This document shows, one piece after another, positions 16,865-26,673 of a stretch of DNA of 64,000 bases. The stretch is from Mucilaginibacter frigoritolerans (GTDB taxonomy: Bacteria > Bacteroidota > Bacteroidia > Sphingobacteriales > Sphingobacteriaceae): the NCBI RefSeq assembly GCF_007830615.1, contig NZ_VLLI01000011.1, positions 124,001-188,000 of the forward strand. Reading direction: 5' to 3'. Made by a program: the position numbers and the translations under genes. The first letter of the stretch is position 1. Each line of letters opens with the position of its first letter. The notes under the pieces are model-generated. The model saw nothing but the letters and a program-made list of their open reading frames with translations. It was not told where the DNA came from and searched no databases.

Positions 16865-17623
16865 TTATTTTATGCTAAAATCAAACATATCCTGAACGGA
16901 ATAAAAACCTTTTTTGTTTTGGATCCATTCGGCAGCCAGCACCGCACCAAGGGCAAAACCATTACGGTTATGGGCAGTATGTTTAAACTCGATAGAATCA
17001 ACTTCAGAATCATAAATTACCGTATGTGTACCCGGTACATTCTCAATACGGAACGATTCTATTAATACCTCGCTACTGTCTTCTACATTATCATTGCTGG
17101 CTTCATCGCTTCCTGTTGTTAATACGTTGGCCCAACTTTTTTTTGTATCAATATTTTCAATAATACCTTCAGCAATGGTAATAGCAGTACCGCTCGGCGA
17201 ATCCAGCTTTTGGGTATGGTGAATTTCTTCTACCTGTACATCATAGTATGGGTAGTTATTCATCAACTTTGCCAATACTTTATTAACATGGAAAAATATA
17301 TTTACCCCAACGCTAAAGTTAGTGGCATGAATTAACGAACCGCTATTTTGTTCGCATAGCTCTTTTACAGCCTCGATATTGCCATGCCAGCCGGTAGTAC
17401 CAACCACAACAGGTGTGCCTGCCATAATACATAACTCCATATTGCTTAAAGCAGTTCCAGGCGTGCTGAATTCAATGGCAACATCAGCTTTTTGTAGATT
17501 TTCTGTTGTTAGCTCATGTTGATTTTCCCGGTCAATTTTCAGTACTATTTCGTGCTTACGGTCAATGGCGATTTTTTCAATGATCTTGCCCATTTTACCG
17601 TATCCCAATAATGCTATCTTCAT
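16865..17623 (-). CDS. dapB: 4-hydroxy-tetrahydrodipicolinate reductase
   Basis: DapB reduces the dihydrodipicolinate precursor with NAD(P)H in the lysine and meso-diaminopimelate pathway, which feeds peptidoglycan. The 252-residue product has the dinucleotide-binding GYGKMGKIIEKIA, VVVGTTGWHG, the catalytic EEIHHTQKLDSPSGTA with the DapB His pair and Lys, and the C-terminal HTAHNRNGFALGAV. It sits 27 bp before lepB and 71 bp after the DUF5683 gene, in the same direction. Confidence 0.97.
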   Translation of the reverse strand: MKIALLGYGKMGKIIEKIAIDRKHEIVLKIDRENQHELTTENLQKADVAIEFSTPGTALSNMELCIMAGTPVVVGTTGWHGNIEAVKELCEQNSGSLIHATNFSVGVNIFFHVNKVLAKLMNNYPYYDVQVEEIHHTQKLDSPSGTAITIAEGIIENIDTKKSWANVLTTGSDEASNDNVEDSSEVLIESFRIENVPGTHTVIYDSEVDSIEFKHTAHNRNGFALGAVLAAEWIQNKKGFYSVQDMFDFSIK

Positions 17624-17694
17624 CAGAAATGTGTATAGGTTTATAAACTGTACCTCTAAATTAAAAAGATTAACAGTTTTAATTGAATAATAAT

Positions 17695-18381
17695 TTATCT
17701 GAGTGTAAAGGTAATTTTTAATCCCATAACATAAGAACTGCTGCTATTAAGCGCATAAACGGGCTGATTAAGCAAACTGGGAATAATTTTCATACTAAGG
17801 TTATTGTCAACGCTATAGCTATGCATAAACTTGGCATCAATGTAAGCATCAACAGCATTAATACCCCAGGCAGCTAAAATACCTAAAATGCTTAAATCGC
17901 GGTTACGGCGATAGGCGTCAGTAGCATCATAAAGTGCCTGGTCAGGCTGATTAATATAGAGATTATATTCGTTATAATATGGATCTTTAGGCCCCGGCGT
18001 AACACCGTGTTCCCTGTACTTTGATAGGGCCAAAAATTCATTATAATAGGTATTGTTAAATACAACGGCCCAGCCCAAAAGCCCTATCCCGGTGTAAATA
18101 ACAGGAACCTTCCACCACTGGTGATTATAAATCTGACCCAAACCCGGAACAATAAGCGAGCGAATAACTGCCGTGTGCGGACTATGGGTGCTATCTGGGT
18201 GATATGCCCTTTCTTTTTGTTTTTTGGATTTAAAAGACCTTACCACATCTGTATCCTTTTTGGTGGAGACCAAAGAATCTTTACTTGTTTTTAACTTAGC
18301 AGAAGTAGTATCAGGTTGTTGCGCCCTGGCAGTAAATACACATGCCATACACAAACAAACCACTAACAAATATTTATACAT
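17695..18381 (-). CDS. DUF5683 membrane protein
   Basis: The 228-residue product has a signal peptide ending near ARAQ, a polar Ser/Thr/Lys-rich linker, then a conserved core starting HTAVIRSLIVPGLGQIYN, with a hydrophobic hairpin (PVIYTGIGLLGWAVVF) and a second segment around LGILAAWGINAVDAYIDA. This is the DUF5683 pattern, found in Bacteroidota between parB and dapB/lepB. The end, MGLKITFTLR, resembles a final beta-strand, so an outer-membrane location is possible. Its function is not known; position next to parAB suggests only conserved clustering. Confidence 0.85.
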   Translation of the reverse strand: MYKYLLVVCLCMACVFTARAQQPDTTSAKLKTSKDSLVSTKKDTDVVRSFKSKKQKERAYHPDSTHSPHTAVIRSLIVPGLGQIYNHQWWKVPVIYTGIGLLGWAVVFNNTYYNEFLALSKYREHGVTPGPKDPYYNEYNLYINQPDQALYDATDAYRRNRDLSILGILAAWGINAVDAYIDAKFMHSYSVDNNLSMKIIPSLLNQPVYALNSSSSYVMGLKITFTLR

Positions 18382-18419
18382 TTTTCAATTTAAAGCCCCG
18401 TTTTTTAGGGGTTGTGTTT

Positions 18420-19331
18420 TCACCAATCCATAATTTCAAGAATACGGCTAAGATCATCTTCTGATAAGAAGGGGATCTCAATAGTACCCTTACCTTGTCC
18501 GGCCAGCTTCAGTTTAACTCTTGAACTAAACTTGGATGCAAGATCGTCCTGTATTTTTTGAAGCTGGAAAGATACCGATTCTGGCTGCTTACCCTCTTTT
18601 TTTACCTGGGGCTTTTGCATATCACGAACAAGTTCTTCAGTTTTACGAACGGATAAACCTTCCTGAATGATATGTTGATGGATATATATTTGTTTGGTAG
18701 GGTCTTCAATGGTAATTAAAGCCTTTGCATGACCCATGCTTAACTGCCCGTCACGAATAGATGCCTGTATAGCAGGGGGCAATTTTAATAAACGTAAATA
18801 GTTGGTTACCGTGGATCGGTTTTTACTTACCCTTTCGCCCAGTTCTTCCTGTTTCAGGCTGCATTCATCAATCATTCGCTGAAAACTTAATGCTACCTCA
18901 ATGGCATTCAGGTTTTCGCGCTGAATATTTTCAATAAGGGCCATTTCCAGCATTTGCTGGTCATTAGCCGTACGGATATATGCAGGGATTTGTGTTAATC
19001 CGGCCAGTTTTGATGCCCGGAAACGACGTTCGCCTGATATCAGCTGATAGCTATGTGCGTTTAGGCGTCTAACGGTAATAGGCTGAATAAGCCCCTGTAG
19101 CTTTATAGATTCTGACAATTCTTTTAAAGCATCCTGGTCAAATTCGGTACGAGGCTGAAAAGGGTTAACTTCAATTTCAGCTAATTTTATTTCATTTACA
19201 GAGCCCAGATCATTTACTTCCGGGCTTTCTGAAGCAGTTGTTTTTTTGTTGTTGTTTGACTGTACATTTTCAGAATCATTCAGCAATGCGCTTAATCCTC
19301 TTCCCAACGCGTTTCTTTTCTCTGTACTCAT
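18420..19331 (-). CDS. parB: Chromosome partition protein ParB
   Basis: ParB is a CTP-dependent DNA clamp that loads at parS sites and works with ParA in chromosome segregation. The 303-residue product starts NALGRGLSALL, then has VNPFQPRTEFD, the CTP-binding ISGERRFRASKLAG, the ENIQRENLNAIEVA segment, a helix-turn-helix region (EELGERVSKNRSTVTNYL) and a C-terminal dimer domain. It follows parA by 8 bp. I looked for parS-like palindromes in the region and found no convincing one. Confidence 0.97.
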   Translation of the reverse strand: MSTEKRNALGRGLSALLNDSENVQSNNNKKTTASESPEVNDLGSVNEIKLAEIEVNPFQPRTEFDQDALKELSESIKLQGLIQPITVRRLNAHSYQLISGERRFRASKLAGLTQIPAYIRTANDQQMLEMALIENIQRENLNAIEVALSFQRMIDECSLKQEELGERVSKNRSTVTNYLRLLKLPPAIQASIRDGQLSMGHAKALITIEDPTKQIYIHQHIIQEGLSVRKTEELVRDMQKPQVKKEGKQPESVSFQLQKIQDDLASKFSSRVKLKLAGQGKGTIEIPFLSEDDLSRILEIMDW

Positions 19332-19339
19332 TTGTTATA

Positions 19340-20143
19340 TTATACTGTTGCTATTTTTTCTGCTGCGTCTGAAAGAACTAAACCATTTTTGCGCAGAATT
19401 TCACGTGCAAGATTCAAATAGTTAATAGCTCCCTTGCTGGTAGCATCATGCATAATTACAGATACACCAAAGCTTGGGGCCTCACTTAAGCGGGTATTTC
19501 TTTGGATAATGGTATCAAAAACCATTTCTTCGAAGTGTGTACGTACCTCTTCAACCACCTGGTTTGACAAACGCAACCTTACATCGTACATGGTTAACAG
19601 GATACCTTCAACCTCTAGGTTAGTGTTCAATCTTGATTGAACAATTTTAATGGTATTTAACAGCTTGCCCAAACCTTCCAATGCGAAATACTCACATTGA
19701 ACAGGGATAATTACAGAATCGGCAGCGGTTAAGGCGTTAATGGTAATTAAACCTAATGATGGTGAACAGTCAATAATAATGAAATCATAATCCTCTTTAA
19801 TTGCATTAAGGACGGCTTTCATTTTATACTCCCTGTCGTTCATATTGATCATTTCGATTTCAGCACCTACCAGGTCGATGTGTGCCGGTAACAGATCAAG
19901 ATTAGGGGTATCCGTTTTCTGGATAGCCTCGCGGGGGTCAATCTGATTAATGATACATTCGTAGATACTGTTCTTGATGCTTCGTGGATCAAACCCAATA
20001 CCCGACGTTGAATTCGCCTGTGGATCGGCATCAACTAATAGTGTTTTATACTCTAATACGGCTAAACTTGCAGCCAGATTTATTGATGAAGTAGTTTTAC
20101 CAACACCACCTTTTTGATTGGCCAACGCAATTATTTTACTCAT
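19340..20143 (-). CDS. parA: Chromosome partition ATPase ParA
   Basis: ParA is a Walker-type ATPase that binds DNA non-specifically and drives ParB-parS separation. The 267-residue product has the deviant Walker A KGGVGKTT (residues 11-18) with the signature Lys, DADPQANST, IIIDCSPSLGL as Walker B, and VIIPVQCEYFALEGL. It is the short chromosomal (Soj) type without an N-terminal HTH domain. It heads the minus-strand run; the 284-bp gap upstream, shared with a divergent FMN reductase gene, has a 7-bp inverted repeat (CGAAATA/TATTTCG near 20184-20218). Confidence 0.97.
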   Translation of the reverse strand: MSKIIALANQKGGVGKTTSSINLAASLAVLEYKTLLVDADPQANSTSGIGFDPRSIKNSIYECIINQIDPREAIQKTDTPNLDLLPAHIDLVGAEIEMINMNDREYKMKAVLNAIKEDYDFIIIDCSPSLGLITINALTAADSVIIPVQCEYFALEGLGKLLNTIKIVQSRLNTNLEVEGILLTMYDVRLRLSNQVVEEVRTHFEEMVFDTIIQRNTRLSEAPSFGVSVIMHDATSKGAINYLNLAREILRKNGLVLSDAAEKIATV

Positions 20144-20427
20144 TTTATCTGTTAAAAAAATTTATAAAAGGGTTTTTAGCAAAACGAAATACCGAAATGT
20201 TGATTTCCTATTTCGCAAAGTGTTCCGCGATAAAGATAAGCATTTAATATAATTCCAAAATCCACAGCTTTTGCCTACTTACAAACAAAAGTGGAACGAA
20301 AATGTTAGTTTTTATTTTTTCTGAACTACCACATTATAGAATTATTGAATTAATGATTTACTTTGCCCCTTCTATTTATCTTCCTGTTTAAAGGAAATAA
20401 TCTGTTCAATAACTTGACAAAAATTAC

Positions 20428-20949
20428 ATGGTAACCATCATTTCAGCTACCAACAGACCCGGCAGTTCAACACTTAAAGTAGCCAAATACTATCAAAAAC
20501 AGCTGAAAGAAAAAGGCATTGATGCCGGGCTGCTATCTCTTGCACAACTACCCGCCAATTTAATTGAAAGTGATCTGTACGGTAAAAGAAGTGCAGAATT
20601 TGAGCCGATACAACAAATCATTACCCAAACAACCAAATTTCTGTTTATTATTCCTGAATATAATGGCAGCTTTCCGGGTGTCTTAAAAGTGTTTATTGAT
20701 GCCTGCAGTTTTCCGGAAAGCTTTTACGAGAAAAAAGCAGCCCTCACCGGCATATCATCAGGCAAATATGGAAACATCCGTGGTATTGATCATTTTACCG
20801 GGGTATGCCATTATCTGCATTTAAATGTGATGTCGTTAAAATTACATATTGCATCCATCAATAAGGAGTTTAATGAAGAAGGTGATTTTTTTAAAGAAGA
20901 TACCCTGCAATTTACCAATGAGCAAATAGATAAGTTTATCGCCTTTTAA
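20428..20949 (+). CDS. NADPH-dependent FMN reductase family protein
   Basis: The 173-residue product has a flavodoxin-like fold: the phosphate-binding N-terminal strand-loop ISATNRPGSSTLKVAKYY and the flavin-contact motif IIPEYNGSFPGVLKVFID are both typical of the NADPH-dependent FMN reductase family, which includes azo- and chromate reductases. It is probably cytoplasmic and dimeric. The family length is usually 170-200, so it is complete. It is divergent from parA. A near-consensus promoter box (TTACTTTG at 20358-20365) lies 62 bp upstream of the ATG. Confidence 0.9.
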   Translation: MVTIISATNRPGSSTLKVAKYYQKQLKEKGIDAGLLSLAQLPANLIESDLYGKRSAEFEPIQQIITQTTKFLFIIPEYNGSFPGVLKVFIDACSFPESFYEKKAALTGISSGKYGNIRGIDHFTGVCHYLHLNVMSLKLHIASINKEFNEEGDFFKEDTLQFTNEQIDKFIAF

Positions 20950-21003
20950 TTGGACACCCCAATTACATAGATTTAGTTGAAGGATCTATGCAAAACTCGC
21001 GTC

Positions 21004-21693
21004 CTATGCTCCGTTAATCAATTTAGCCATAATAAATGCGGCAGCAGCGGCCAGGGCACCTATCAGTAAAACCTTTAATGCACCTGATACTGCGGGCTGA
21101 CCGGTTACTTTGCTTTTAAAATAGCCAAATATAAACAGACACACCATAGTTATAGCACACGAATAGTACAGTGCGTGCTGCGAATTGTCAACAAAAAAAT
21201 AGGGTGAAAGCGGTATAATGCCGCCTATAATGTAGGATATACCAATAGTAACGGCACTTTGAGTAGCCCGGTTTGCTTCAGGCTTTTCAAGTCCCAGTTC
21301 ATAACGCATCATAAAATCAACCCATTTATCTTTGTCTTTTGCCATTTCATTGGCAATTTGATCCTGCAAAGCGGGCGATAATCCGAAATCAGCAAAAACT
21401 TCTTTTACCTCCATCTTTTCCTGTTCGGGTACGCGTTCAATTTCATCATATTCGCGCTTCAGCTCAGCATCATAATGGTCTGCTTCTGTACGGCCGGCCA
21501 GGAAGCCGCCAAGGCCCATAGCTATTGAACCGGCAACAATTTCTGCTATGCCTGCAGTAACTACTATGCCCGATTTGGCTACCGCCCCGCTTAAGCCTGC
21601 GGCCAGCGCAAAAGGCACGGTTAATCCATCAGACATGCCGATAACTATATCCCGAATAGTATCAGAGCTTTTTAAGTGTTGTTCGTGATGCAT
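21004..21693 (-). CDS. VIT1/CCC1 family iron/manganese transporter
   Basis: Members of this family move Fe2+ or Mn2+ across membranes. The 229-residue product starts MHHEQHLKSSDTIRDIVIG, continues MSDGLTVPFALAAGLSG (the conserved first helix), then EIVAGSIAMGLGGFLAGRTEADHY, a charged cytoplasmic metal-binding helical region with many Glu (about 80-135), and three more membrane helices. I start at ATG 21693 because the in-frame TTG 13 codons upstream adds residues unlike the family. The gene is convergent with the FMN reductase gene; no partner gene is adjacent. Confidence 0.93.
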   Translation of the reverse strand: MHHEQHLKSSDTIRDIVIGMSDGLTVPFALAAGLSGAVAKSGIVVTAGIAEIVAGSIAMGLGGFLAGRTEADHYDAELKREYDEIERVPEQEKMEVKEVFADFGLSPALQDQIANEMAKDKDKWVDFMMRYELGLEKPEANRATQSAVTIGISYIIGGIIPLSPYFFVDNSQHALYYSCAITMVCLFIFGYFKSKVTGQPAVSGALKVLLIGALAAAAAFIMAKLINGA

Positions 21694-21879
21694 GGCTAAA
21701 AATACCCCTAATAAAGCATAGTATTTTAACAAAAAGACAATTTATCATTAGTCTGAATTGGTTACTAAATAATTAGTTTATATTAGCTGTTCAACTTAAT
21801 GTACGCACAATTGACCAATTTAGTAGAAAACATCTATAATCAAACCAATTAACCTAACAATCTAAATTAAACTATTATC

Positions 21880-23160
21880 ATGAAATGCTTAACAAAGGCA
21901 CTACTTGCCTTTTTATTAATAATGCCCCTATTTTCTTTAGCGCAAAGTAATTATAAACCCGGCTATGTGATTACACTTAAAGGCGATACCCTCCATGGCT
22001 TTATAGACTACAGAGAATGGAACTCAAACCCTAATTCTATTAATTTTAAAATCACGCTCAATGCAACAAAGCCCCAATCTTTTACCCCTGTAGATATTGT
22101 TTATTTTAACATAGATGACATCGACGCTTATCAAACCTACGCTGGAAAAATAAGTACCGACGGCACAAACGCCGTCAATCCGTCTTCACGGGATACGAGC
22201 TTTAAAATTGCATCCGTTTTTCTAAAAATATTACAAAAAGGCAAAAACCTCGAACTATTCAGTTATACCGACCGTATTAAAAGCCGTTTTTATATTGGAG
22301 AAGCTCCTGGTTACAAACCTCTTGAATTAGAATACCGCCTATATGTTGATGCTAACGCCCAAAATTCAGCCGGAGGTATAGTCACTGAAAATACTTACCT
22401 GAAACAATTGTTTGCATTGGCTAATAAATACGATGCAATGGACAGCGAATTGGAAAAGATTTTTCAAGCCGAAGGTTACTCGGATTGGTTTATTTTAAAG
22501 ATTGTAAGCAAGATCAACAAAATCTCAGCGTCAAATTACAAAAAGAATCACAAAGTTAATTCTGGCGTTAAGCTTTTTGTAAACGCGGGGATTAATGTGT
22601 CTAATATATCGCCCGGCAGTACCTCATCTTTTGCGCTGGCTGGCGGAAAATCAAACACTTCTTTCGGACCAACAGCCGGTTTTGGGATAGCCATTTTACC
22701 CAATGCAAATACCGGCAAATTGCAATTACGTGCAGAGGTAACTATTGGTACAGCATCCTACAGTTCATTATATGAAAATAAAGTTTCGCCATATATAGGT
22801 GTAAAAGCGTCATTTAATGACTTAATTATAGCTTTCGCTCCTGAAATTATTTACAATTTCTATAATGGTGAAAATTTTAAGTTTTATGCCGGAGCCGGCA
22901 TTTTGATTGGATACAATAATTATTCGAACGCGGTTTTCGGCCCTCAAAATCCGAACGATAATTTTGATGGTACAGCAAGTAACGATCCATATTATTTTAG
23001 AAATACTGAAACATCCTTTGTGATAAAAGCCGGTATTCAGTTTTCAAAAAATTGGGGGATTTTTGCTGATTATGTGAGTTCAGTCCCCTTAACTAGTGGT
23101 GGCTATTTTCAACTAAACAACACCCAGGAGCGGGTTGGGATCAATTATTTATTTAAATAA
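21880..23160 (+). CDS. Outer-membrane beta-barrel protein, paralogue 1
   Basis: The 426-residue product has a signal peptide ending in SLAQ, then a conserved N-terminal domain (SNYKPGYVITLKGDTLHGFI, about residues 23-200) and a C-terminal region (about 230-426) of alternating hydrophobic and glycine-rich strands (GPTAGFGIAILP; FKFYAGAGILIGYN; FVIKAGIQFSKNWGIFADYV) ending in GINYLFK. This is the layout of a PorT-like outer-membrane barrel with a periplasmic or surface N-domain. It is a tandem paralogue of the next gene. Function unknown; the aromatic last residues fit barrel insertion by BAM. Confidence 0.75.
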   Translation: MKCLTKALLAFLLIMPLFSLAQSNYKPGYVITLKGDTLHGFIDYREWNSNPNSINFKITLNATKPQSFTPVDIVYFNIDDIDAYQTYAGKISTDGTNAVNPSSRDTSFKIASVFLKILQKGKNLELFSYTDRIKSRFYIGEAPGYKPLELEYRLYVDANAQNSAGGIVTENTYLKQLFALANKYDAMDSELEKIFQAEGYSDWFILKIVSKINKISASNYKKNHKVNSGVKLFVNAGINVSNISPGSTSSFALAGGKSNTSFGPTAGFGIAILPNANTGKLQLRAEVTIGTASYSSLYENKVSPYIGVKASFNDLIIAFAPEIIYNFYNGENFKFYAGAGILIGYNNYSNAVFGPQNPNDNFDGTASNDPYYFRNTETSFVIKAGIQFSKNWGIFADYVSSVPLTSGGYFQLNNTQERVGINYLFK

Positions 23161-23235
23161 TCTTTTGATCTCCGTTAACAAAAAACGAAATAAATCACCG
23201 ACCCGATATTTAAATTTAACAACTATTGAATAATT

Positions 23236-24504
23236 ATGCACTTTTTTAACAGATTATTTCTCTTCTTTTTTGCACTTCCTTTATTCTCATTAGCTCAAAG
23301 TAATTACAAACCCGGTTATGTAGTAACCACACAGGGTGATACCGTACGTGGGTATATTAATTACAAGCAATGGGATCAAAACCCTACCAAAATTACTTTT
23401 AAAGCCAATTTGGAATCAGGCGATACCAAAACGTTTAGCGTGAAAAACAGCAGCGCCTTTGCGGTAAGTGGATATGAAAATTACCGAAGCTACACGGTAT
23501 CTGTAAGTCAGGACCTGATCGATATTGAAAAAGTTAAACAGCAACTGGATACTACTACCATTGCTGATACCGTTTTTTTAAGAATTTGCACCACCGGAAA
23601 ATACTTAACCGTATTTAGTTATACTGATAAAATTAAGGACCATTTTTATTATTTGGAAGCAGGAGCCACCCAGCCGGTAGAGTTAGGTTACCATGCTTAC
23701 ATGAATGAGGAAAATAGCGGCATTCAATACGTTACAACTTACCGTTTGCAGTTAGGCAATTTAGTCAGAAAGCTCAACACTAATAGTACAGATAAAATTA
23801 TTCGCGAAGTGTTTATCGCCGATTACAAAGAAGCTGATTTGATTAAAATTGCAGAGGACATAAACGGACCATCATCCCTCAAGTTTTCACAACCAAGCCT
23901 CGGAGGCACACGTTGGTTTGTTGGCGTTGGCGCGGCAGTTAATCAGTTAAAGTTTGATGGCACTGGTAATCCCTTTCCAAATAGCACCTCGTCAAATAGC
24001 ATCTCACCTAAAATTACTGCCGGTTTAGACTTTTTCGCGAACAAAAATGTTCAGCGATTTTTTATTCGTTTAGAGTATTCGTTCCAAATGAATAAGTATA
24101 AAATATCCAGCAATGATAATTCAGGGTTTGTTCCATCAAATAATACATTCAATTTCACACAGTATAATAATTCTCTAACTCCACAGATTATATTAAATCT
24201 TTATAATAAAGAATCAGTTAAGGTATTTATTGGCGCAGGCGTAAGTGTAAATCTTTCAGCGTATAACCATTATCAAACAGTAACTACTTTTCCAGGCACA
24301 TTTGAACCCGCAATTTATAATAACAAATATCCAGAATTAAGTGGCTTTTGGGCATCCTTCCCGTTAAGCGCAGGAGTATCTTTCAGCAAAAAAATAGAAG
24401 TAAACTTCCATTATATTCCAGCTTCTTCGCTAACCAATTACAACTCCTTTTCGGGAGCCGTCACCTCTTACCAATTTGGCATTAACTATTTATTCGGAAA
24501 GTAA
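23236..24504 (+). CDS. Outer-membrane beta-barrel protein, paralogue 2
   Basis: The 422-residue product repeats the plan of its upstream neighbour: a signal peptide ending LFSLAQ, the almost identical SNYKPGYVVTTQGDTVRGYI start of the mature protein, a matching middle region (TVFSYTDKIKDHFYYLEAG) and a C-terminal barrel-like part ending FGINYLFGK. The N-terminal domain is much better conserved between the two copies than the barrel. The genes are 75 bp apart in the same direction, so an ancestral tandem duplication with later divergence is likely. It is convergent with the sorting-domain gene, 8 bp away. Function unknown. Confidence 0.75.
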   Translation: MHFFNRLFLFFFALPLFSLAQSNYKPGYVVTTQGDTVRGYINYKQWDQNPTKITFKANLESGDTKTFSVKNSSAFAVSGYENYRSYTVSVSQDLIDIEKVKQQLDTTTIADTVFLRICTTGKYLTVFSYTDKIKDHFYYLEAGATQPVELGYHAYMNEENSGIQYVTTYRLQLGNLVRKLNTNSTDKIIREVFIADYKEADLIKIAEDINGPSSLKFSQPSLGGTRWFVGVGAAVNQLKFDGTGNPFPNSTSSNSISPKITAGLDFFANKNVQRFFIRLEYSFQMNKYKISSNDNSGFVPSNNTFNFTQYNNSLTPQIILNLYNKESVKVFIGAGVSVNLSAYNHYQTVTTFPGTFEPAIYNNKYPELSGFWASFPLSAGVSFSKKIEVNFHYIPASSLTNYNSFSGAVTSYQFGINYLFGK

Positions 24505-24512
24505 AAAAATCA

Positions 24513-26462
24513 TCATCGTACCACAAGCACCCAACCAGCCAGTTTGGGTGTATTGTTTTTTAAGTCGATAATATAATAATAAGTACCCTGGGGAAGTGGC
24601 GAACCATTGAGTGTGCCATCCCAGGGTTTTGGATACCCTATGCTTTGGTAAACCGGTTGCCCGTAACGATCATAAACCATCACAGCGCAGTTAGGGTAAG
24701 TTACCAGGGCATCAATATCCCAGTAATCATTTCTCCCGTCGTTATTGGGTGAAAAAGTATTAGGAATAGTTATTTTTTTATAAACCCTAATAAATGCACT
24801 ACTTGATGATGTGCCGCAGCTTTGCGATATAGCGGTTAAAGTGTAAGTAATGTTATCATCGGGCATAGCCATTGGTGTAAGCGAATTAGGATCACTAAGA
24901 CCGGTTGTAGGTGCCCAGTAAAAACTAGTGACGTTATCCCCTGCAATAGATCCATCTAATTTAACCGACTGCCCTTCAAATATTACTTTGTTACCCCCTG
25001 CATCGGCAACCGGATCCTGCATCACATTTACGGTTATTGATTGGGTATTATCATCACACGTACCATTACTTACATCAACAGTGTAGGTAGTTGTCTGGGA
25101 TGGAGTAGCAATTGGGTTAGCGATATCGTCATGATCAAGCCCTGTTGAAGGCGTCCATTTGTAAAAAAGGCCGCCGCTGGCATTTAATTGTGTTGGCGTA
25201 CCTGCACACACATTAACACTACCGCTTACTACTGCTGTAACTTTAGGTATCACATTTACAGTTGCCTGTACAGTTATTGAGCAATTTTGAGCAGATGTAA
25301 CCTGCACTGTATATGCACCTTCATTTGCCGCGGTAACATTATTAATAACCAATGGGTTTTGTGATGTGGGGGCCAGATTAGGACCGGACCACAAATAACT
25401 TGCTCCTCCCGACGCCGACAGTGTTAAGGTATATCCTTCGCAAACGGTTTGCGGAGCAATAGCAGGCACAACCGGCAAGGGATTTACCGTAACGCTTACC
25501 GGGGGCGAATACACCCTGCATTGAACCGATGAAATATCGGAACCATTTGAAACACCCAGCCTATATTGATATAAGCCTGCAACAGCATTTGTAAAAGAAA
25601 TATTTAACTGGGCTGTAGTTTCATTTGCAATGTCAATCCAGGCTCCATTATTGGTACTGGCTTGCCATTGGTAGTCAGGGCTGCCATTTGTTATCACATT
25701 GGCGTTTATGGTATATTGTGCATTGCTTCCCGCACACAAACTCAAGGCACTTTGCCCTGTACTTGATCCAAAACCAGTGGTAATTACCGGACCGCAGGCT
25801 CTGAAGGTTATATCATCCAAAATTAAATCGTTGCCATTGCCCCCGGGAGCCAGATTGGTCATTTTAACCACAACATCGGTTACATTTGCCGGGGTGGTAA
25901 AGAAAACCCCATACTGATTCCATTGAGGCTTTCCCTGTGGAGTTGAGGCTATTGTTCCTGTAGTATAGGTTGCTAAAATCTGGCCATCGGTGGTTTGAAT
26001 GGTAAATACAATATTAGGTTCGCTAACGCCGGGTCCGCTGGCTTCAAGAGTAATTAAATTAAGTACATATGATGAAAATTCATAAGTTGTATTTGGGCAA
26101 AGGCCATTGGCAGTTTGCGTAAAGAAGACACTTGGCTGATCAGATGCATTAACAATCATCATATAGCCATTTTGATTACCTGTATGATCGCTGGTAACGT
26201 TTTGCCAGGTATCCGGATGGCAGTTTCCATTCCCGGTAAGACTATTAGCTATAGTATAATAACCATCATCAGGGCAGTTGGATGAAGTATAGGTCATGGT
26301 AGTGATACCCGCTGCAAGTGGAGCGCCGGGGTTTGCCCCTGATCCAAAATCCTGATTAATTACCGGATCGCCTAAACTACCGGTACAGCTTTGCGCACGC
26401 ACATTAAAAGCAAATACAATAAAAAATGCCGGTAAAAGAAGCTTAAATATAATTGGTCGCAT
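24513..26462 (-). CDS. Secreted Ig-like repeat protein with type B T9SS sorting domain
   Basis: The 649-residue product has a signal peptide (MRPIIFKLLLPAFFIVFAF, cleaved near VRAQS), a 200-residue N-terminal jelly-roll-like region with the phrase LILDDITFRACGP, then Ig/PKD-like repeats (SGGASYLWSGP; SGGLFYKWTPSTG; ADAGGNKVIFEGQSVKLDG). The last 85 residues form the gliding-motility-type C-terminal domain: IPNTFSPNNDGRNDYWDI, VMVYDRYGQPVYQS, and PQGTYYYIIDL. This type B signal directs export by the type IX system and surface attachment. Start chosen at ATG 26462 to begin the signal peptide. PorX, a T9SS regulator, is at 59.7 kb. Confidence 0.9.
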   Translation of the reverse strand: MRPIIFKLLLPAFFIVFAFNVRAQSCTGSLGDPVINQDFGSGANPGAPLAAGITTMTYTSSNCPDDGYYTIANSLTGNGNCHPDTWQNVTSDHTGNQNGYMMIVNASDQPSVFFTQTANGLCPNTTYEFSSYVLNLITLEASGPGVSEPNIVFTIQTTDGQILATYTTGTIASTPQGKPQWNQYGVFFTTPANVTDVVVKMTNLAPGGNGNDLILDDITFRACGPVITTGFGSSTGQSALSLCAGSNAQYTINANVITNGSPDYQWQASTNNGAWIDIANETTAQLNISFTNAVAGLYQYRLGVSNGSDISSVQCRVYSPPVSVTVNPLPVVPAIAPQTVCEGYTLTLSASGGASYLWSGPNLAPTSQNPLVINNVTAANEGAYTVQVTSAQNCSITVQATVNVIPKVTAVVSGSVNVCAGTPTQLNASGGLFYKWTPSTGLDHDDIANPIATPSQTTTYTVDVSNGTCDDNTQSITVNVMQDPVADAGGNKVIFEGQSVKLDGSIAGDNVTSFYWAPTTGLSDPNSLTPMAMPDDNITYTLTAISQSCGTSSSSAFIRVYKKITIPNTFSPNNDGRNDYWDIDALVTYPNCAVMVYDRYGQPVYQSIGYPKPWDGTLNGSPLPQGTYYYIIDLKNNTPKLAGWVLVVR

Positions 26463-26673
26463 TAATTGGGTAAGGGTATCAAATACAGTAACCTTCCAAA
26501 AATAATTTATTTGGCTGATGAATAGCATATTATTAAAGAATGTTACAATTGAGTAGTTAGCAAAGAAATCTGTTAACCCACAATCATAAATGTATTTTGT
26601 GTATTACAATATATTCTTCAAGATCATTTTCAAATTAAAGAACTAATTTTAAACTGATTTTGTGATCTGGTCT

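Noticed and set aside
20144..20427. Possible parS site (TGTTCCGCG near 20220)
   Set aside because: The word is only half of a parS-like palindrome; the other half does not match.
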